From contig JAHBYY010000041.1 of the NCBI GenBank assembly GCA_019635715.1, positions 1 through 39,716 of the forward strand: DNA of 39,716 bases, given 5' to 3'. The DNA is from Rhizobiaceae bacterium. GTDB lineage: Bacteria > Pseudomonadota > Alphaproteobacteria > Rhizobiales > Rhizobiaceae. Position numbers and translations under genes: made by a program. The notes under the pieces were generated by a model, which did no database searches, was not told the origin of the DNA, and worked only from the letters and a program-made list of their open reading frames with translations. This document shows, in pieces, positions 21,785-29,821 of the stretch; position 1 is the first letter of the stretch, and each line of letters starts with the position of its first letter.

Positions 21785-23377
21785 ATGTTCAAGAACGTGC
21801 TGAAGGCCTCGGTCTTCGCCGCGGCATTGCTCGCCGCCGGCGGATCGTTCATCGCGCCCGCATTCGCCGAGGTGGTCTATAACCGGGGCAATTCGGCGGA
21901 CCCGGAATCGCTTGATCCGCACAAGACCTCGACGGTCTACGAAGCGCATATTCTGCGCGACCTTTACGATGGCCTGGTCATGCAGGACCAGAACGCCGAA
22001 CTGATCCCAGGCGCCGCCGAGAGTTGGACGGTGTCGGACGACGGGCTCGTCTATACGTTCAAGCTGCGCGCCGACGGCGTTTGGTCGGACGGCAGTCCGG
22101 TGACGGCCGAAGACTTCGTCTATGCGTTCCGCCGGCTCGAAGATCCGGCGACAGGCGCCGAATATGCCTCGATGCTCTACGTCGTGAAGAACGCCGAGGA
22201 GGTCAATACCGGAAAGATCAAGCCGGAGGAGCTTGGCGTGCGCGCCGTCGACGACAAGACCTTCGAGGTGACGCTGAAGTCGCCGACGCCCTATTTCCTC
22301 GAAATGCTGACCCACCAGTCCACCTACCCGGTCAGCAAGGCGGCTATCGACAAGCTCGGCGCCGACTGGATCAAGCCGGGCAATCTGGTTTCCAACGGCG
22401 CCTTCACGCTCGCCGAATTCGTGCCCAACGACCACATCCGGCTGGTCAAGAATCCGAAGTTCCACGACGCTGCCAACGTCAAGCTCGACGTGGTGAACTA
22501 CTATCCGACCGAGGACCGTTCGACGGCGATCAAGCGCTACGAGGCAGGCGAGCTCGATTCCAACGACGATATCCCGACCGAGCAGCTTGCGGACCTGAAG
22601 GCGAAGTTCGGCGACCAGTTGCGCATCGGTCCCTATCTCGGCACCTACTACTATGCCATCAAGACCGACAAGGCGCCGTGGGACAATGTCGAGCTGCGCA
22701 CCGCGATCTCGGAAGCGATCGACCGCGACTTCCTGGCCGAGAAGGTCTGGCAGAACTCCATGCTGCCCGGCTACTCGATGGTGCCTCCCGGGATCGAGGG
22801 CTACACGCCCGCGATGGCGAGCTTCGCCGAGGAATCGCAGATCGACCGCGAGGACAAGGCCAAGGCGGTTCTGGAGAAACTCGGCTATACGCCCGAGAAG
22901 CCGCTGAAGATGGAAATCCGCTACAATACCTCGGAGAACCACAAGAACACGGCGGTGGCGATCCAGGAGCAGTTGAAGCCGCTCGGCGTCGAGGTGACGC
23001 TGCTCAACACCGACACCAAGACTCACTATGGGCATCTGGAGCAGAAGGGTGATTTCGACGTCGCCCGCGCCGGCTGGATCGCCGACTACAAGGATCCCGA
23101 GAGCTTCCTCGGCATCTCCCGCAAGGCATCGGGCAACAACTATTCGAACTACGACAGCCCGAAATTCGAGGAGCTGATGGACAAGGCAGCCGCCGATGGC
23201 GGCAAGCCGGAGGCGCGCATGAAGGATCTCTCGGATGCCGAACGCGTGCTGATCGACGAGGTCGGCCAGATCCCGCTGCTCTATTACAGCTACAAGAACC
23301 TCGTCTCGCCGAAGATCAAGGGCTTCGACGAGAACGTCATGGACATTCATCCCTCGCGCTTCATCAGCAAGGAATAG
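21785..23377 (+). CDS. Oligopeptide-type ABC transporter substrate-binding protein
   Basis: This 530-residue SBP_bac_5 family protein is exported to the periplasm to capture peptides or related solutes. A signal peptide (FKNVLKASVFAAALLAAGG...AFA) covers about residues 1-28 with no lipobox Cys, as usual in proteobacterial OppA. The mature part starts VVYNRGNSADPESLDPHKTS, close to OppA of the enterobacterial peptide type, and contains the family signature YTFKLRADGVWSDGSPVTAEDFVYAFRR in its first third. The ATG at 21785 is preferred over 21779 because AGGGAG lies six bases upstream of it and directly abuts the other. It is first in an operon with two permeases and a double ATPase. The ligand class is inferred. 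Confidence 0.88.
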   Translation: MFKNVLKASVFAAALLAAGGSFIAPAFAEVVYNRGNSADPESLDPHKTSTVYEAHILRDLYDGLVMQDQNAELIPGAAESWTVSDDGLVYTFKLRADGVWSDGSPVTAEDFVYAFRRLEDPATGAEYASMLYVVKNAEEVNTGKIKPEELGVRAVDDKTFEVTLKSPTPYFLEMLTHQSTYPVSKAAIDKLGADWIKPGNLVSNGAFTLAEFVPNDHIRLVKNPKFHDAANVKLDVVNYYPTEDRSTAIKRYEAGELDSNDDIPTEQLADLKAKFGDQLRIGPYLGTYYYAIKTDKAPWDNVELRTAISEAIDRDFLAEKVWQNSMLPGYSMVPPGIEGYTPAMASFAEESQIDREDKAKAVLEKLGYTPEKPLKMEIRYNTSENHKNTAVAIQEQLKPLGVEVTLLNTDTKTHYGHLEQKGDFDVARAGWIADYKDPESFLGISRKASGNNYSNYDSPKFEELMDKAAADGGKPEARMKDLSDAERVLIDEVGQIPLLYYSYKNLVSPKIKGFDENVMDIHPSRFISKE

Positions 23378-23389
23378 CAATTTCCGGGT

Positions 23390-23415
23390 CCGCCGTGCCG
23401 GCAGCGGCGCGGCGG
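23390..23415 (+). terminator. Intra-operon stem-loop after the peptide-binding protein gene
   Basis: An 11-bp G/C stem with one G-U pair (23390-23400 with 23405-23415) and loop GCAG lies 12 bp past the stop, within the 60-bp gap before the first permease. No T-tract. Same design as the frcB-frcC hairpin. Confidence 0.5.
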
Positions 23416-23437
23416 TCCAGCCGATGAAGGAGCATCC

Positions 23438-24361
23438 ATGCTTCTCTACGTTGTCAGGCGCCTGCTGACGGCAATCCCGACGATCTTCGTCATCGTCACG
23501 CTCGCCTTCTTCCTAATCAGGGTGGCGCCCGGCGGCCCCTTCAACCAGGAGCGCGGGCTGAGCCCCGAAATCAAGGCGAACCTGGAGGCGCAGTTCGGGT
23601 TGAACGATCCGCTCTGGCTGCAATATGTCCACTATCTCGGCAATCTGCTGCGCGGCAATTTCGGGCCGAGCTACAACCTCCCGGACTTCACCGTTGGCGA
23701 ACTCTTCGCCAGCGGCCTGCCGATCTCGGTGCAGCTCGGCCTCTCGGCGCTGCTGCTGGCGCTGGTGGTCGGCATCGCGCTGGGCGTCGTCGCTGCGCTC
23801 AACCAGAACCGTGCGACGGACTACGCCGTGATCGCGACTGCGACGGCCGGCAGCACCATCCCGACCTTCGTGATCGCGCCGGTGATCCAGCTTCTGTTCG
23901 GCCTGACCTGGTCGCTGCTGCCCATCGGCGGCTGGAACGACGGCGCGTTTCTCAACAAGATCGGGCCCGTGCTGACGCTTTCCCTGCCGCAGATCGCCAT
24001 CGTGGCGCGCCTCATGCGCGGCTCGATGATCGAAAGCCTGCGCTCGCACCACATCCGCACGGCGCGCGCCATGGGCCTGTCGGAATGGTCGGTGGTGGTG
24101 CGCCATGCCCTGCGCGGCGCGCTGCTGCCGATCGTCTCCTATGCCGGGCCGGCCGCGGCGGCTCTGCTCACCGGCTCGATCATCGTCGAGACGATCTTCG
24201 CCATTCCCGGCGTCGGCCGCTACTTCGTCGACGCCGCGCTCAACCGCGACTATACGCTGGTCATGGGGACGGTGGTGGTGATCGCCATCTTCACCATCGT
24301 CTTCAATCTGGTCGTCGACATCCTCTACGCGCTCGTCGACCCGCGGGTGCGCTATGACTGA
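23438..24361 (+). CDS. Peptide ABC transporter permease, OppB-like
   Basis: This 307-residue inner-membrane permease of the DppB/OppB class has a first membrane segment at the N-terminus (LLTAIPTIFVIVTLAFFLIRVAPGGPF), followed by the periplasmic loop with FGLNDPLWLQYVHYLGNLLRGNFGPSY that is typical of OppB. Five further hydrophobic segments follow, with the EAA-loop RTARAMGLSEWSVVVRHALRGALLPI contacting the ATPase. AAGGAG lies six bases before the ATG. It overlaps the next permease gene by eight bases. Confidence 0.92.
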   Translation: MLLYVVRRLLTAIPTIFVIVTLAFFLIRVAPGGPFNQERGLSPEIKANLEAQFGLNDPLWLQYVHYLGNLLRGNFGPSYNLPDFTVGELFASGLPISVQLGLSALLLALVVGIALGVVAALNQNRATDYAVIATATAGSTIPTFVIAPVIQLLFGLTWSLLPIGGWNDGAFLNKIGPVLTLSLPQIAIVARLMRGSMIESLRSHHIRTARAMGLSEWSVVVRHALRGALLPIVSYAGPAAAALLTGSIIVETIFAIPGVGRYFVDAALNRDYTLVMGTVVVIAIFTIVFNLVVDILYALVDPRVRYD

Positions 24362-25472
24362 GGAGGCAGCGGTCCCCGCCGTCGCCGGCCGCTCCTTCTG
24401 GGGCGACGCCTGGGCGCGGCTCAAGGCCAACCGCGCGGCGATGGTCAGCCTGGTCTATCTGTGCCTGATGGCGGTGGTCTGCATCGCCGGCCCGTGGTTC
24501 GTGCCGCATCAGTACACGACGATCTACGGCGACTATGTGCGCACCCCGCCGAGCCTCAGCGCCTATCCGAAACCGGAGATGATCGAGACGGCGCTGGGCG
24601 ACGTGATCAGGCGCATGCGCGTCGACCTGAAGGAATGGCGGCAGGAAGGAGAGCGCGTGTTCATCACGGTCACTTCCTCGCGCGCGATCGACGAGCGCAA
24701 CACCCGATACATCGACCGCTCCGATACGTTCGACGATGCCAGGGTCGAGCAGACCTCGCCGGACGGCCTCGAAATGACGATGAGCGCGGCGATCAAGCAG
24801 CAGTATTTCCTGCTCGGCACAGACAATGTCGGTCGCGACCTGCTGTCCCGCACGCTGATGGCCGGCCGCATCTCGCTGGCGATCGGCCTGCTCGCCGGCG
24901 TGGTCGCGGTGGTCATCGGCGTCGTCTACGGCGCGACCGCCGGCTTCCTCGGCGGCAAGACCGACGAGGTGATGATGCGCATCGTCGACGTGCTCTATTC
25001 GCTGCCCTTCATCTTCTTCGTCATCATGCTGGTCGTCTTCTTCGGCCGGAATTTCATCCTGATGTTCCTGGCCGTCGGCGCGGTGCTGTGGCTCGACATG
25101 GCACGCATCGTGCGCGGCCAGGCGCTGTCGATCCGGCGCCAGGAATTCGTGCAGGCGGCGGAGGCGCTCGGCGTCTCGTCCGGCGGCATCCTGTTCCGCC
25201 ACGTCGTGCCGAACCTGCTCGGCGTCGTCGTCATCTACATGACGCTGCTGGTGCCGCAGGTCATCATCCTGGAGAGCTTCCTGTCTTTCCTCGGCCTCGG
25301 CGTGCAGGAGCCGATGACAAGCTGGGGCGTGCTGATCTCGGCCGGCGCCAAGAACATCGGCTCGGCCAACTGGCTGCTGCTCTTCCCGGCCGTGTTCCTG
25401 GTGTCGACGCTGTTCGCGCTGAATTTCGTCGGCGACGGGCTGCGCGATGCGCTCGACCCGAAGGATCGCTGA
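24354..25472 (+). CDS. Peptide ABC transporter permease, OppC-like
   Basis: This 372-residue permease is the DppC/OppC-class partner. The first membrane segment (AAMVSLVYLCLMAVVCIAGPWFV) is separated from the rest by a hydrophilic periplasmic insert of about 110 residues, longer than in E. coli OppC (about 300 residues in total). After it come FLLGTDNVGRDLLSRTLMAGRISL, the usual post-TM1 block, and five membrane segments with the EAA loop EFVQAAEALGVSSGGILFRHVVPN. One base separates its stop from the ATPase gene. The insert may touch the binding protein, but that is a guess. Confidence 0.9.
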   Translation: MTEEAAVPAVAGRSFWGDAWARLKANRAAMVSLVYLCLMAVVCIAGPWFVPHQYTTIYGDYVRTPPSLSAYPKPEMIETALGDVIRRMRVDLKEWRQEGERVFITVTSSRAIDERNTRYIDRSDTFDDARVEQTSPDGLEMTMSAAIKQQYFLLGTDNVGRDLLSRTLMAGRISLAIGLLAGVVAVVIGVVYGATAGFLGGKTDEVMMRIVDVLYSLPFIFFVIMLVVFFGRNFILMFLAVGAVLWLDMARIVRGQALSIRRQEFVQAAEALGVSSGGILFRHVVPNLLGVVVIYMTLLVPQVIILESFLSFLGLGVQEPMTSWGVLISAGAKNIGSANWLLLFPAVFLVSTLFALNFVGDGLRDALDPKDR

Positions 25473-25473
25473 G

Positions 25474-27093
25474 ATGGCAGCCGAGCCGATCCTGTCGGTG
25501 CGCGGCCTGCGGGTGCGCTTCAGGACGCTGGACGGTGTCGTCGAGGCGGTGAGGGGCGTCGACCTGCATGTCGACGGCGGCGAGACCGTCGCCATCGTCG
25601 GCGAATCCGGCTCGGGAAAGAGCCAGACCATGATGGCCGCCATGGGCCTGCTCGCCAGCAACGGGCAGGCGAGCGGCGAGGTCGACTATCGCGGCCGCAA
25701 CCTGCTCACCCTGCCGAAGCGCGACCTCAACAAGGTCCGGGGCAGGAAGATCAGCATGATCTTCCAGGAGCCGATGACCTCGCTCGATCCGCTCTATTCG
25801 ATCGGCAGCCAGTTGGTCGAGCCGATCCGCCGCCATCGCGGCCTCGGCCCCGCCGCCGCGAAGGCCGAGGCGATCCGGCTGCTTGGGCTCGTGCAGATTC
25901 CCGAGCCCCACCGCCGCTTCCGCTCCTATCCCCACGAGCTCTCCGGCGGACAGCGGCAGCGCGTCATGATCGCCATGGCGCTCGCCAACGATCCCGACAT
26001 CCTGATCGCCGACGAGCCGACGACGGCGCTCGACGTCACCGTCCAGGCGCAGATCCTGTCGCTGCTGGCCGACCTGCAGAAGAAGCTCGGCATGGCGATC
26101 GTCTTCATCACCCACGATCTCGGCATCGTCCGGCGCCTGGCCGACCGCGTCTACGTCATGCGGTCGGGCGAAGTGGTGGAAACCGGTGCGACGGAGGCGA
26201 TCTTCGGCGCGCCTCGCCACGACTACACGCGCATGCTGCTGGCCGCCGAACCGACGGGCCGCAAGGCGCCGCCCGCTCCCGGCGCGCCGGTCATGCTGGA
26301 GGGGAGGGACGTCAGCGTCGAATTCCGCATCGGCGGCGGCTTCCTGTCCGGGCCGCCCATGCTGCTGAAGGCCGTCGACGGCATCTCGGTGGCGCTGCGG
26401 CAGGGGCAGACCATCGGCATCGTCGGCGAGTCGGGGTCCGGCAAGTCGACGCTCGGGCGCGCCTTGCTGCGGCTGCTGCCGAGCGACGGCGCGATCCGCT
26501 TCCTCGGCACCGATATCGCCGGGGCCGACCGGCTGAGGATGCGCGGCCTGCGCAGGCAGCTTCAACTCGTCTTCCAGGATCCGTTCGGCTCGCTGTCGCC
26601 GCGCATGACGGTCGGCCAGATCGTCACCGAGGGCCTGCTGGTCCACGAGCCCGGCCTGTCGCGTGCCGATCGCGACGGCCGCGCCGTCGCGGCGCTGCGC
26701 GAGGTCGGCCTGGCGCCGGAGCTTCGCAACCGCTATCCGCACGAATTCTCCGGCGGACAACGCCAGCGCATCGCCATCGCCCGCGCCATCATCCTGAAGC
26801 CGCAGGTGATCGTGCTGGACGAGCCGACCTCGGCGCTGGACCGCTCCGTTCAGAAACAGATCGTCGAGCTTCTGCGCGACCTGCAGGCCGTGCACGGCCT
26901 GTCCTACCTGTTCATCAGCCACGACCTTGCCGTCGTCCGTGCCATGGCGGACTTCATCATCGTCATGCGGCAGGGGCGGATCGTCGAGCAGGGGCCGACG
27001 GACGCCATCTTCGACGAGCCGCGCGAGGCCTACACGAAGACGCTGATGGCGGCGGCGCTCGACGACACGCGCTTCCGCATCGACGCGGCATGA
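25474..27093 (+). CDS. Peptide ABC transporter fused double ATP-binding protein
   Basis: This 539-residue cytoplasmic protein contains two complete ABC ATPase domains, equivalent to OppD and OppF joined. First domain: Walker [10 protein letters not shown] (43-51), signature [15 protein letters not shown], Walker [13 protein letters not shown]. Second domain: Walker [10 protein letters not shown] (318-326), [15 protein letters not shown], signature [15 protein letters not shown], Walker [13 protein letters not shown]. Fused forms of this size are known (YejF, GsiA, DppDF-type). The linker between the halves (about 265-300) lacks the OppD iron-sulfur cysteines. The start at 25474 lies two bases after the permease stop. 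Last gene of the operon. Confidence 0.92.
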   Translation: MAAEPILSVRGLRVRFRTLDGVVEAVRGVDLHVDGGETVAIVGESGSGKSQTMMAAMGLLASNGQASGEVDYRGRNLLTLPKRDLNKVRGRKISMIFQEPMTSLDPLYSIGSQLVEPIRRHRGLGPAAAKAEAIRLLGLVQIPEPHRRFRSYPHELSGGQRQRVMIAMALANDPDILIADEPTTALDVTVQAQILSLLADLQKKLGMAIVFITHDLGIVRRLADRVYVMRSGEVVETGATEAIFGAPRHDYTRMLLAAEPTGRKAPPAPGAPVMLEGRDVSVEFRIGGGFLSGPPMLLKAVDGISVALRQGQTIGIVGESGSGKSTLGRALLRLLPSDGAIRFLGTDIAGADRLRMRGLRRQLQLVFQDPFGSLSPRMTVGQIVTEGLLVHEPGLSRADRDGRAVAALREVGLAPELRNRYPHEFSGGQRQRIAIARAIILKPQVIVLDEPTSALDRSVQKQIVELLRDLQAVHGLSYLFISHDLAVVRAMADFIIVMRQGRIVEQGPTDAIFDEPREAYTKTLMAAALDDTRFRIDAA

Positions 27094-27201
27094 AATCGAT
27101 CGTTCCGTATCGATGCTGCAGCTTCCCGGCCTGAACGTGACGGGGTGGAACAAAGCCCGTCAGCCGGCGTTCTGCGTGTCCTGTTTGGAGAGAGGCATCT
27201 C

Positions 27202-27450
27202 ATGAAGAAGATATTGATCGTGCTGGCCGTCGCCGCCGGCGTCGCCGGTTGCTCGCAGACCGAGAAGGGCGCGGCCATCGGCGGCCTGGGCGGCGCGGCG
27301 GTGGGTGCCGCCGTTACGGGCGATGCCGGTGGGGCGCTCGTCGGCGGTCTCGGAGGCGCTGCGGTCGGTGCGCTCATCGGCGCGGCCAACGAGCCTGGCA
27401 AGTGCCGTTATCGCGATCGTCGCGGCAACGAGTACATCGCGGCCTGCTGA
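27202..27450 (+). CDS. Small glycine-zipper outer-membrane lipoprotein
   Basis: This 82-residue lipoprotein has a signal peptide ending in VAGC, with C17 the expected lipidation site. A glycine-zipper stretch with regular GGxxxG spacing covers about residues 23-61, and a short Cys-containing tail (CRYRDRRGNEYIAAC) follows. Such small glycine-zipper lipoproteins (17 kDa antigen/OsmB-like) sit in the outer membrane or its inner face; specific function is unknown. The ATG at 27202 is preceded by GGAGAGAGG. It is 108 bp downstream of the ABC ATPase gene and followed by a strong hairpin, so it may be its own unit. Confidence 0.82.
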   Translation: MKKILIVLAVAAGVAGCSQTEKGAAIGGLGGAAVGAAVTGDAGGALVGGLGGAAVGALIGAANEPGKCRYRDRRGNEYIAAC

Positions 27451-27467
27451 GCCGGAACGGATCGTCG

Positions 27468-27500
27468 GGGAGCCGCTCTGGCAGTGCCGGGGCGGCTCCC
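27468..27500 (+). terminator. Strong stem-loop after the lipoprotein gene
   Basis: A 15-bp continuous stem (27468-27482 with 27486-27500, two or three G-U pairs) closes on AGT, 17 bp after the lipoprotein stop. It lies between convergent genes and could serve either; no clear T-run follows. Confidence 0.65.
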
Positions 27501-27541
27501 GCCTTCTGGGCGGCCCCGGCGTCTCAAGCCAATGCCTGGGC

Positions 27542-27691
27542 TCAGAAGCCGCGGGCCTTGAGGCGGGCCACGGAGCGGATGTCTTCGCGCTTGATGCCGA
27601 GATCGACGAGGCTGCGGTCGGAGCAGCGGTTGAGCTGGCTGACGGTCTCGATGTAGACGAGCCATTCGCGGTACTTGCGACGGAGGGTCAT
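27542..27691 (-). CDS. DUF1127 small protein
   Basis: This 49-residue, strongly basic protein begins MTLRRKYREWLVYIETVSQL and continues with LVDLGIKREDIRSVARLKARGF. That is the DUF1127 pattern: two Arg-rich helices and a DLGI.R.DI core. In alphaproteobacteria DUF1127 proteins bind RNA or affect phosphate and small-RNA responses in the cases studied. The start is supported by AAGGA seven bases upstream of the ATG at 27691 and by the full domain match. The gene is close to the orfA-pit phosphate genes but points away from them. Two dyad-symmetric motifs about 75-110 bp upstream may control it. Confidence 0.88.
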   Translation of the reverse strand: MTLRRKYREWLVYIETVSQLNRCSDRSLVDLGIKREDIRSVARLKARGF

Positions 27692-27763
27692 AGCCTATCC
27701 TTGTGCCATATTCCTCCACGGACCTTCCATACGCCGATCCGGCCCGCCCCTCCATGGCCCGTC

Positions 27764-27799
27764 TTGCATAGCAGAAGTGCAATTTTGTGCGGTGCACAA
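27764..27799. promoter_or_regulatory. Tandem dyads upstream of the DUF1127 gene
   Basis: Two adjacent inverted repeats occur in the 260-bp divergent gap 27692-27951: TTGCA-N9-TGCAA (27764-27782) and TTGTGC-GGT-GCACAA (27785-27799). The first has the T-N11-A character of LysR-type regulator sites. They stand in an unusually AT-rich stretch and are closer to the DUF1127 gene (72-108 bp) than to the DUF47 gene (about 150 bp). No regulator gene is adjacent. Confidence 0.4.
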
Positions 27800-27951
27800 T
27801 CGATGTGCAGGCACACCGCCGCCGGCGAGACCTGCCCGGCCCACGCGTGCCCTTGTCATTAAGGCGTGGAAGTTTGATTAGCCGGCTTGCGCGTCGCGGT
27901 CAGGTGGGGCATTGACCTCCCGGGTTCCCGCGAAGCCAAGGACAGGCACGC

Positions 27952-28596
27952 ATGCTGGGCTGGTTCAGGCGGCTGATGCCGCGCGAAGACAAGTTTTTCG
28001 ATCTTTTCGAGGCGCATTCGCAGAAGCTGGTGGCTGCCGCCGAGGCGCTGCGCAAGCTGCTCGACGGCGGCGAGGGCGTGGAGCGGCACGGACGGGATAT
28101 CATAAAGCTCGAGAACGATGCGGATGCCATCACGCGCGACGTGCTGATGGCGGTCCGCAAGAGCTTCATCACGCCCTTCGACCGCGGCGACATCAAGGAT
28201 CTGATCCAGTCGATGGACGACGCCATCGACATGATGCGCAAGACGGTCAAGACGGTGACGCTGTTCGAGCAGGCCGAGTTCGATCCGCTGATGCGCCAGA
28301 TGGGCGACCTCATCGTCGAGGCGTCGCGGCTGACGGCGAAGTCGCTGCCGCTGCTGGCCAATGTCACCGTCAACGCGGCGCAGCTTGGAGCGCTGGCGGA
28401 AGAGGTCATGCGCGCCGAGGAGCGTGCCGACGAATTGCACGATCTCGGCCTCAAGGACCTGTTCCGCAAATATGGCCGCAACGACCCCATGGCGTACATG
28501 ATCGGCAGCGAGCTCTATGCCGAACTCGAGAAGGTCGTCGACCGGCTCGAGGACGTCGCCAATGAGATCAGCGGCATCGTGATCGAGAACGTCTGA
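27952..28596 (+). CDS. DUF47/PhoU-like protein (OrfA of the orfA-pit pair)
   Basis: This 214-residue cytoplasmic helical protein of the DUF47 (PhoU-divergent, YkaA/TIGR00153) family is a partner of PiT phosphate permeases. It opens with the characteristic FRRLMPREDKFFDLFEAHSQKLV and has the IKLENDADAITRDV metal-cluster-like motif near residue 55, DRGDIKDLIQSMDDAIDMM, and a second EERADELHD element near 165. The permease gene starts three bases after its stop, an arrangement known as orfA-pit in Sinorhizobium meliloti, where this low-affinity system is expressed under phosphate sufficiency and repressed by PhoB (recalled). I did not find a convincing Pho box here. Confidence 0.9.
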   Translation: MLGWFRRLMPREDKFFDLFEAHSQKLVAAAEALRKLLDGGEGVERHGRDIIKLENDADAITRDVLMAVRKSFITPFDRGDIKDLIQSMDDAIDMMRKTVKTVTLFEQAEFDPLMRQMGDLIVEASRLTAKSLPLLANVTVNAAQLGALAEEVMRAEERADELHDLGLKDLFRKYGRNDPMAYMIGSELYAELEKVVDRLEDVANEISGIVIENV

Positions 28597-28599
28597 CCT

Positions 28600-29601
28600 A
28601 TGGATGCCTCGCTCGCGTTCCCGCTGCTGGTCGGCCTGATCGTCATCGCGCTCGCCTTCGACTTCCTCAACGGTCTTCACGATGCGGCGAACTCCATCGC
28701 CACGATCGTCTCGACCCGCGTGCTGCGCCCGCAATATGCGGTCGGCTGGGCCGCCTTCTTCAATTTCATCGCCTTCCTGTTCTTCGGCCTGCATGTCGCC
28801 GAGACGATCGGCAAGGGCATCATCGATGCGGCGGTGGTCGACCCGCACGTCATCTTCGCCGCCCTGATGGGGGCGATCAGTTGGAACCTCATCACCTGGC
28901 ATTTCGGCATCCCGTCGAGCAGCTCGCATGCGCTGATCGGCGGGCTGGTCGGCGCCGGGGTCGCCAAGGCGGGCGGCGGCGCCATCGTCTGGACCGGCCT
29001 CCTCAAGACCTGCGCGGCGATCGTCATGTCGCCGACAGTCGGCTTCCTGCTGGCGCTGACGCTGATCTTGGCCGTTTCCTGGCTGTTCGTCCGCTCCAGT
29101 CCGTTCGGGGTCGACCGGACCTTCCGCGTCCTGCAGTTCGTGTCGGCGTCGATGTATTCGCTGGGCCATGGCGGCAACGACGCGCAGAAGACCATGGGCA
29201 TCATCGCCGTGCTGCTCTATTCGCAGGGCCAGCTCGGCGACACGTTCTACGTGCCGTTCTGGGTGGTCATCACCTGCCAGGCGGCGATGGCGCTGGGCAC
29301 GCTGTGCGGCGGCTGGCGCATCGTCCACACGATGGGCTCGAAGATCACGCGGCTGAACCCGATGCAGGGCTTCTGCGCCGAGACGGGCGGCGCCATCACG
29401 CTGTTCGCCGCGACCTGGATGGGCATTCCCGTCTCGACCACCCACACCATCACCGGCGCGATCATCGGCGTCGGCGCGGCGCGGCGCGCCTCGGCGGTGC
29501 GCTGGGGCGTTGCCGGCAACATCGTCGTGGCCTGGGTGGTGACGCTGCCCGCCACGGCGATCATCTCGGCGCTGACCTACGCGGCGACCAGCGGGTTCTG
29601 A
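28600..29601 (+). CDS. pit: PiT-family low-affinity inorganic phosphate transporter
   Basis: This 333-residue inner-membrane phosphate symporter has about ten hydrophobic segments and the two inverted PHO4 signatures: FDFLNGLHDAANSIATIVSTRVL near residue 20 and SLGHGGNDAQKTMGIIAVLL near residue 190. The second half also has the conserved PVSTTHTITGAIIGVG motif, mirrored in the first half by IPSSSSHALIGGLVGAG. Length is on the short side of the family (330-500), typical of rhizobial Pit. Three-base spacing from the DUF47 gene indicates one operon. It ends 27 bp from the RTX remnant on the other strand, with a G/C hairpin (29608-29622) between. Confidence 0.93.
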   Translation: MDASLAFPLLVGLIVIALAFDFLNGLHDAANSIATIVSTRVLRPQYAVGWAAFFNFIAFLFFGLHVAETIGKGIIDAAVVDPHVIFAALMGAISWNLITWHFGIPSSSSHALIGGLVGAGVAKAGGGAIVWTGLLKTCAAIVMSPTVGFLLALTLILAVSWLFVRSSPFGVDRTFRVLQFVSASMYSLGHGGNDAQKTMGIIAVLLYSQGQLGDTFYVPFWVVITCQAAMALGTLCGGWRIVHTMGSKITRLNPMQGFCAETGGAITLFAATWMGIPVSTTHTITGAIIGVGAARRASAVRWGVAGNIVVAWVVTLPATAIISALTYAATSGF

Positions 29602-29628
29602 TCCGCCGCGGCGGGCCGCCGCAGGCGC

Positions 29629-29735
29629 TCAGGCGATAACGAAATCCCCCGCGTTCGTCGACGGCTTGCCGTCCATGCTGGCGACGGCTGCGGCCGTGCC
29701 GACGGCTGCGGCCGTGCCGGTGCCACCCCTCGGTG
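29629..29735 (-). pseudogene. Degraded C-terminal stub of a fifth RTX-type protein
   Basis: Reading leftward, the last codons give GTGTAAAV...SMDGKPSTNAGDFVIA and a stop. This aligns with the C-terminal ends of the intact neighbours (for example GLPSMNAGDFVIA and GPMNAGDFVIA). At the DNA level 29629-29680 matches the 3' end of the gene ending at 34918 in most positions. Upstream of about 29735 the frame no longer resembles any RTX protein and no calcium-binding repeats occur. It also carries an internal 18-bp duplication (29683-29718). I read it as the remnant of a deleted or recombined paralogue. Confidence 0.7.
29683..29718. repeat. Perfect 18-bp tandem duplication
   Basis: GACGGCTGCGGCCGTGCC occurs twice without a gap (29683-29700 and 29701-29718), inside the RTX stub, where it duplicates an Ala-rich hexapeptide. 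It looks like a slippage product. A short hairpin (29722-29737) follows, and 29738-29821 has no assigned content. Confidence 0.9.
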
Positions 29736-29821
29736 GCAAGGTCCCCTTATCCGCCGGGGGGGTGGGATCAAATTCGGGCGCCAGGTAAGCGCGCTCCCAC
29801 CGCGAGTAGCAACTTTCCCCG

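Noticed and set aside
27855-27880. Possible Pho box before the DUF47 gene (TTGTCAT at 27853-27859)
   Set aside because: Only one half-site resembles CTGTCAT; the second half at the required spacing is absent.
29738-29821. Possible integration scar or small RNA between the RTX stub and the first intact RTX gene
   Set aside because: Only a short hairpin (29722-29737) and a G-run were seen, with no tRNA-like sequence, direct repeat pair or terminator to support a call.
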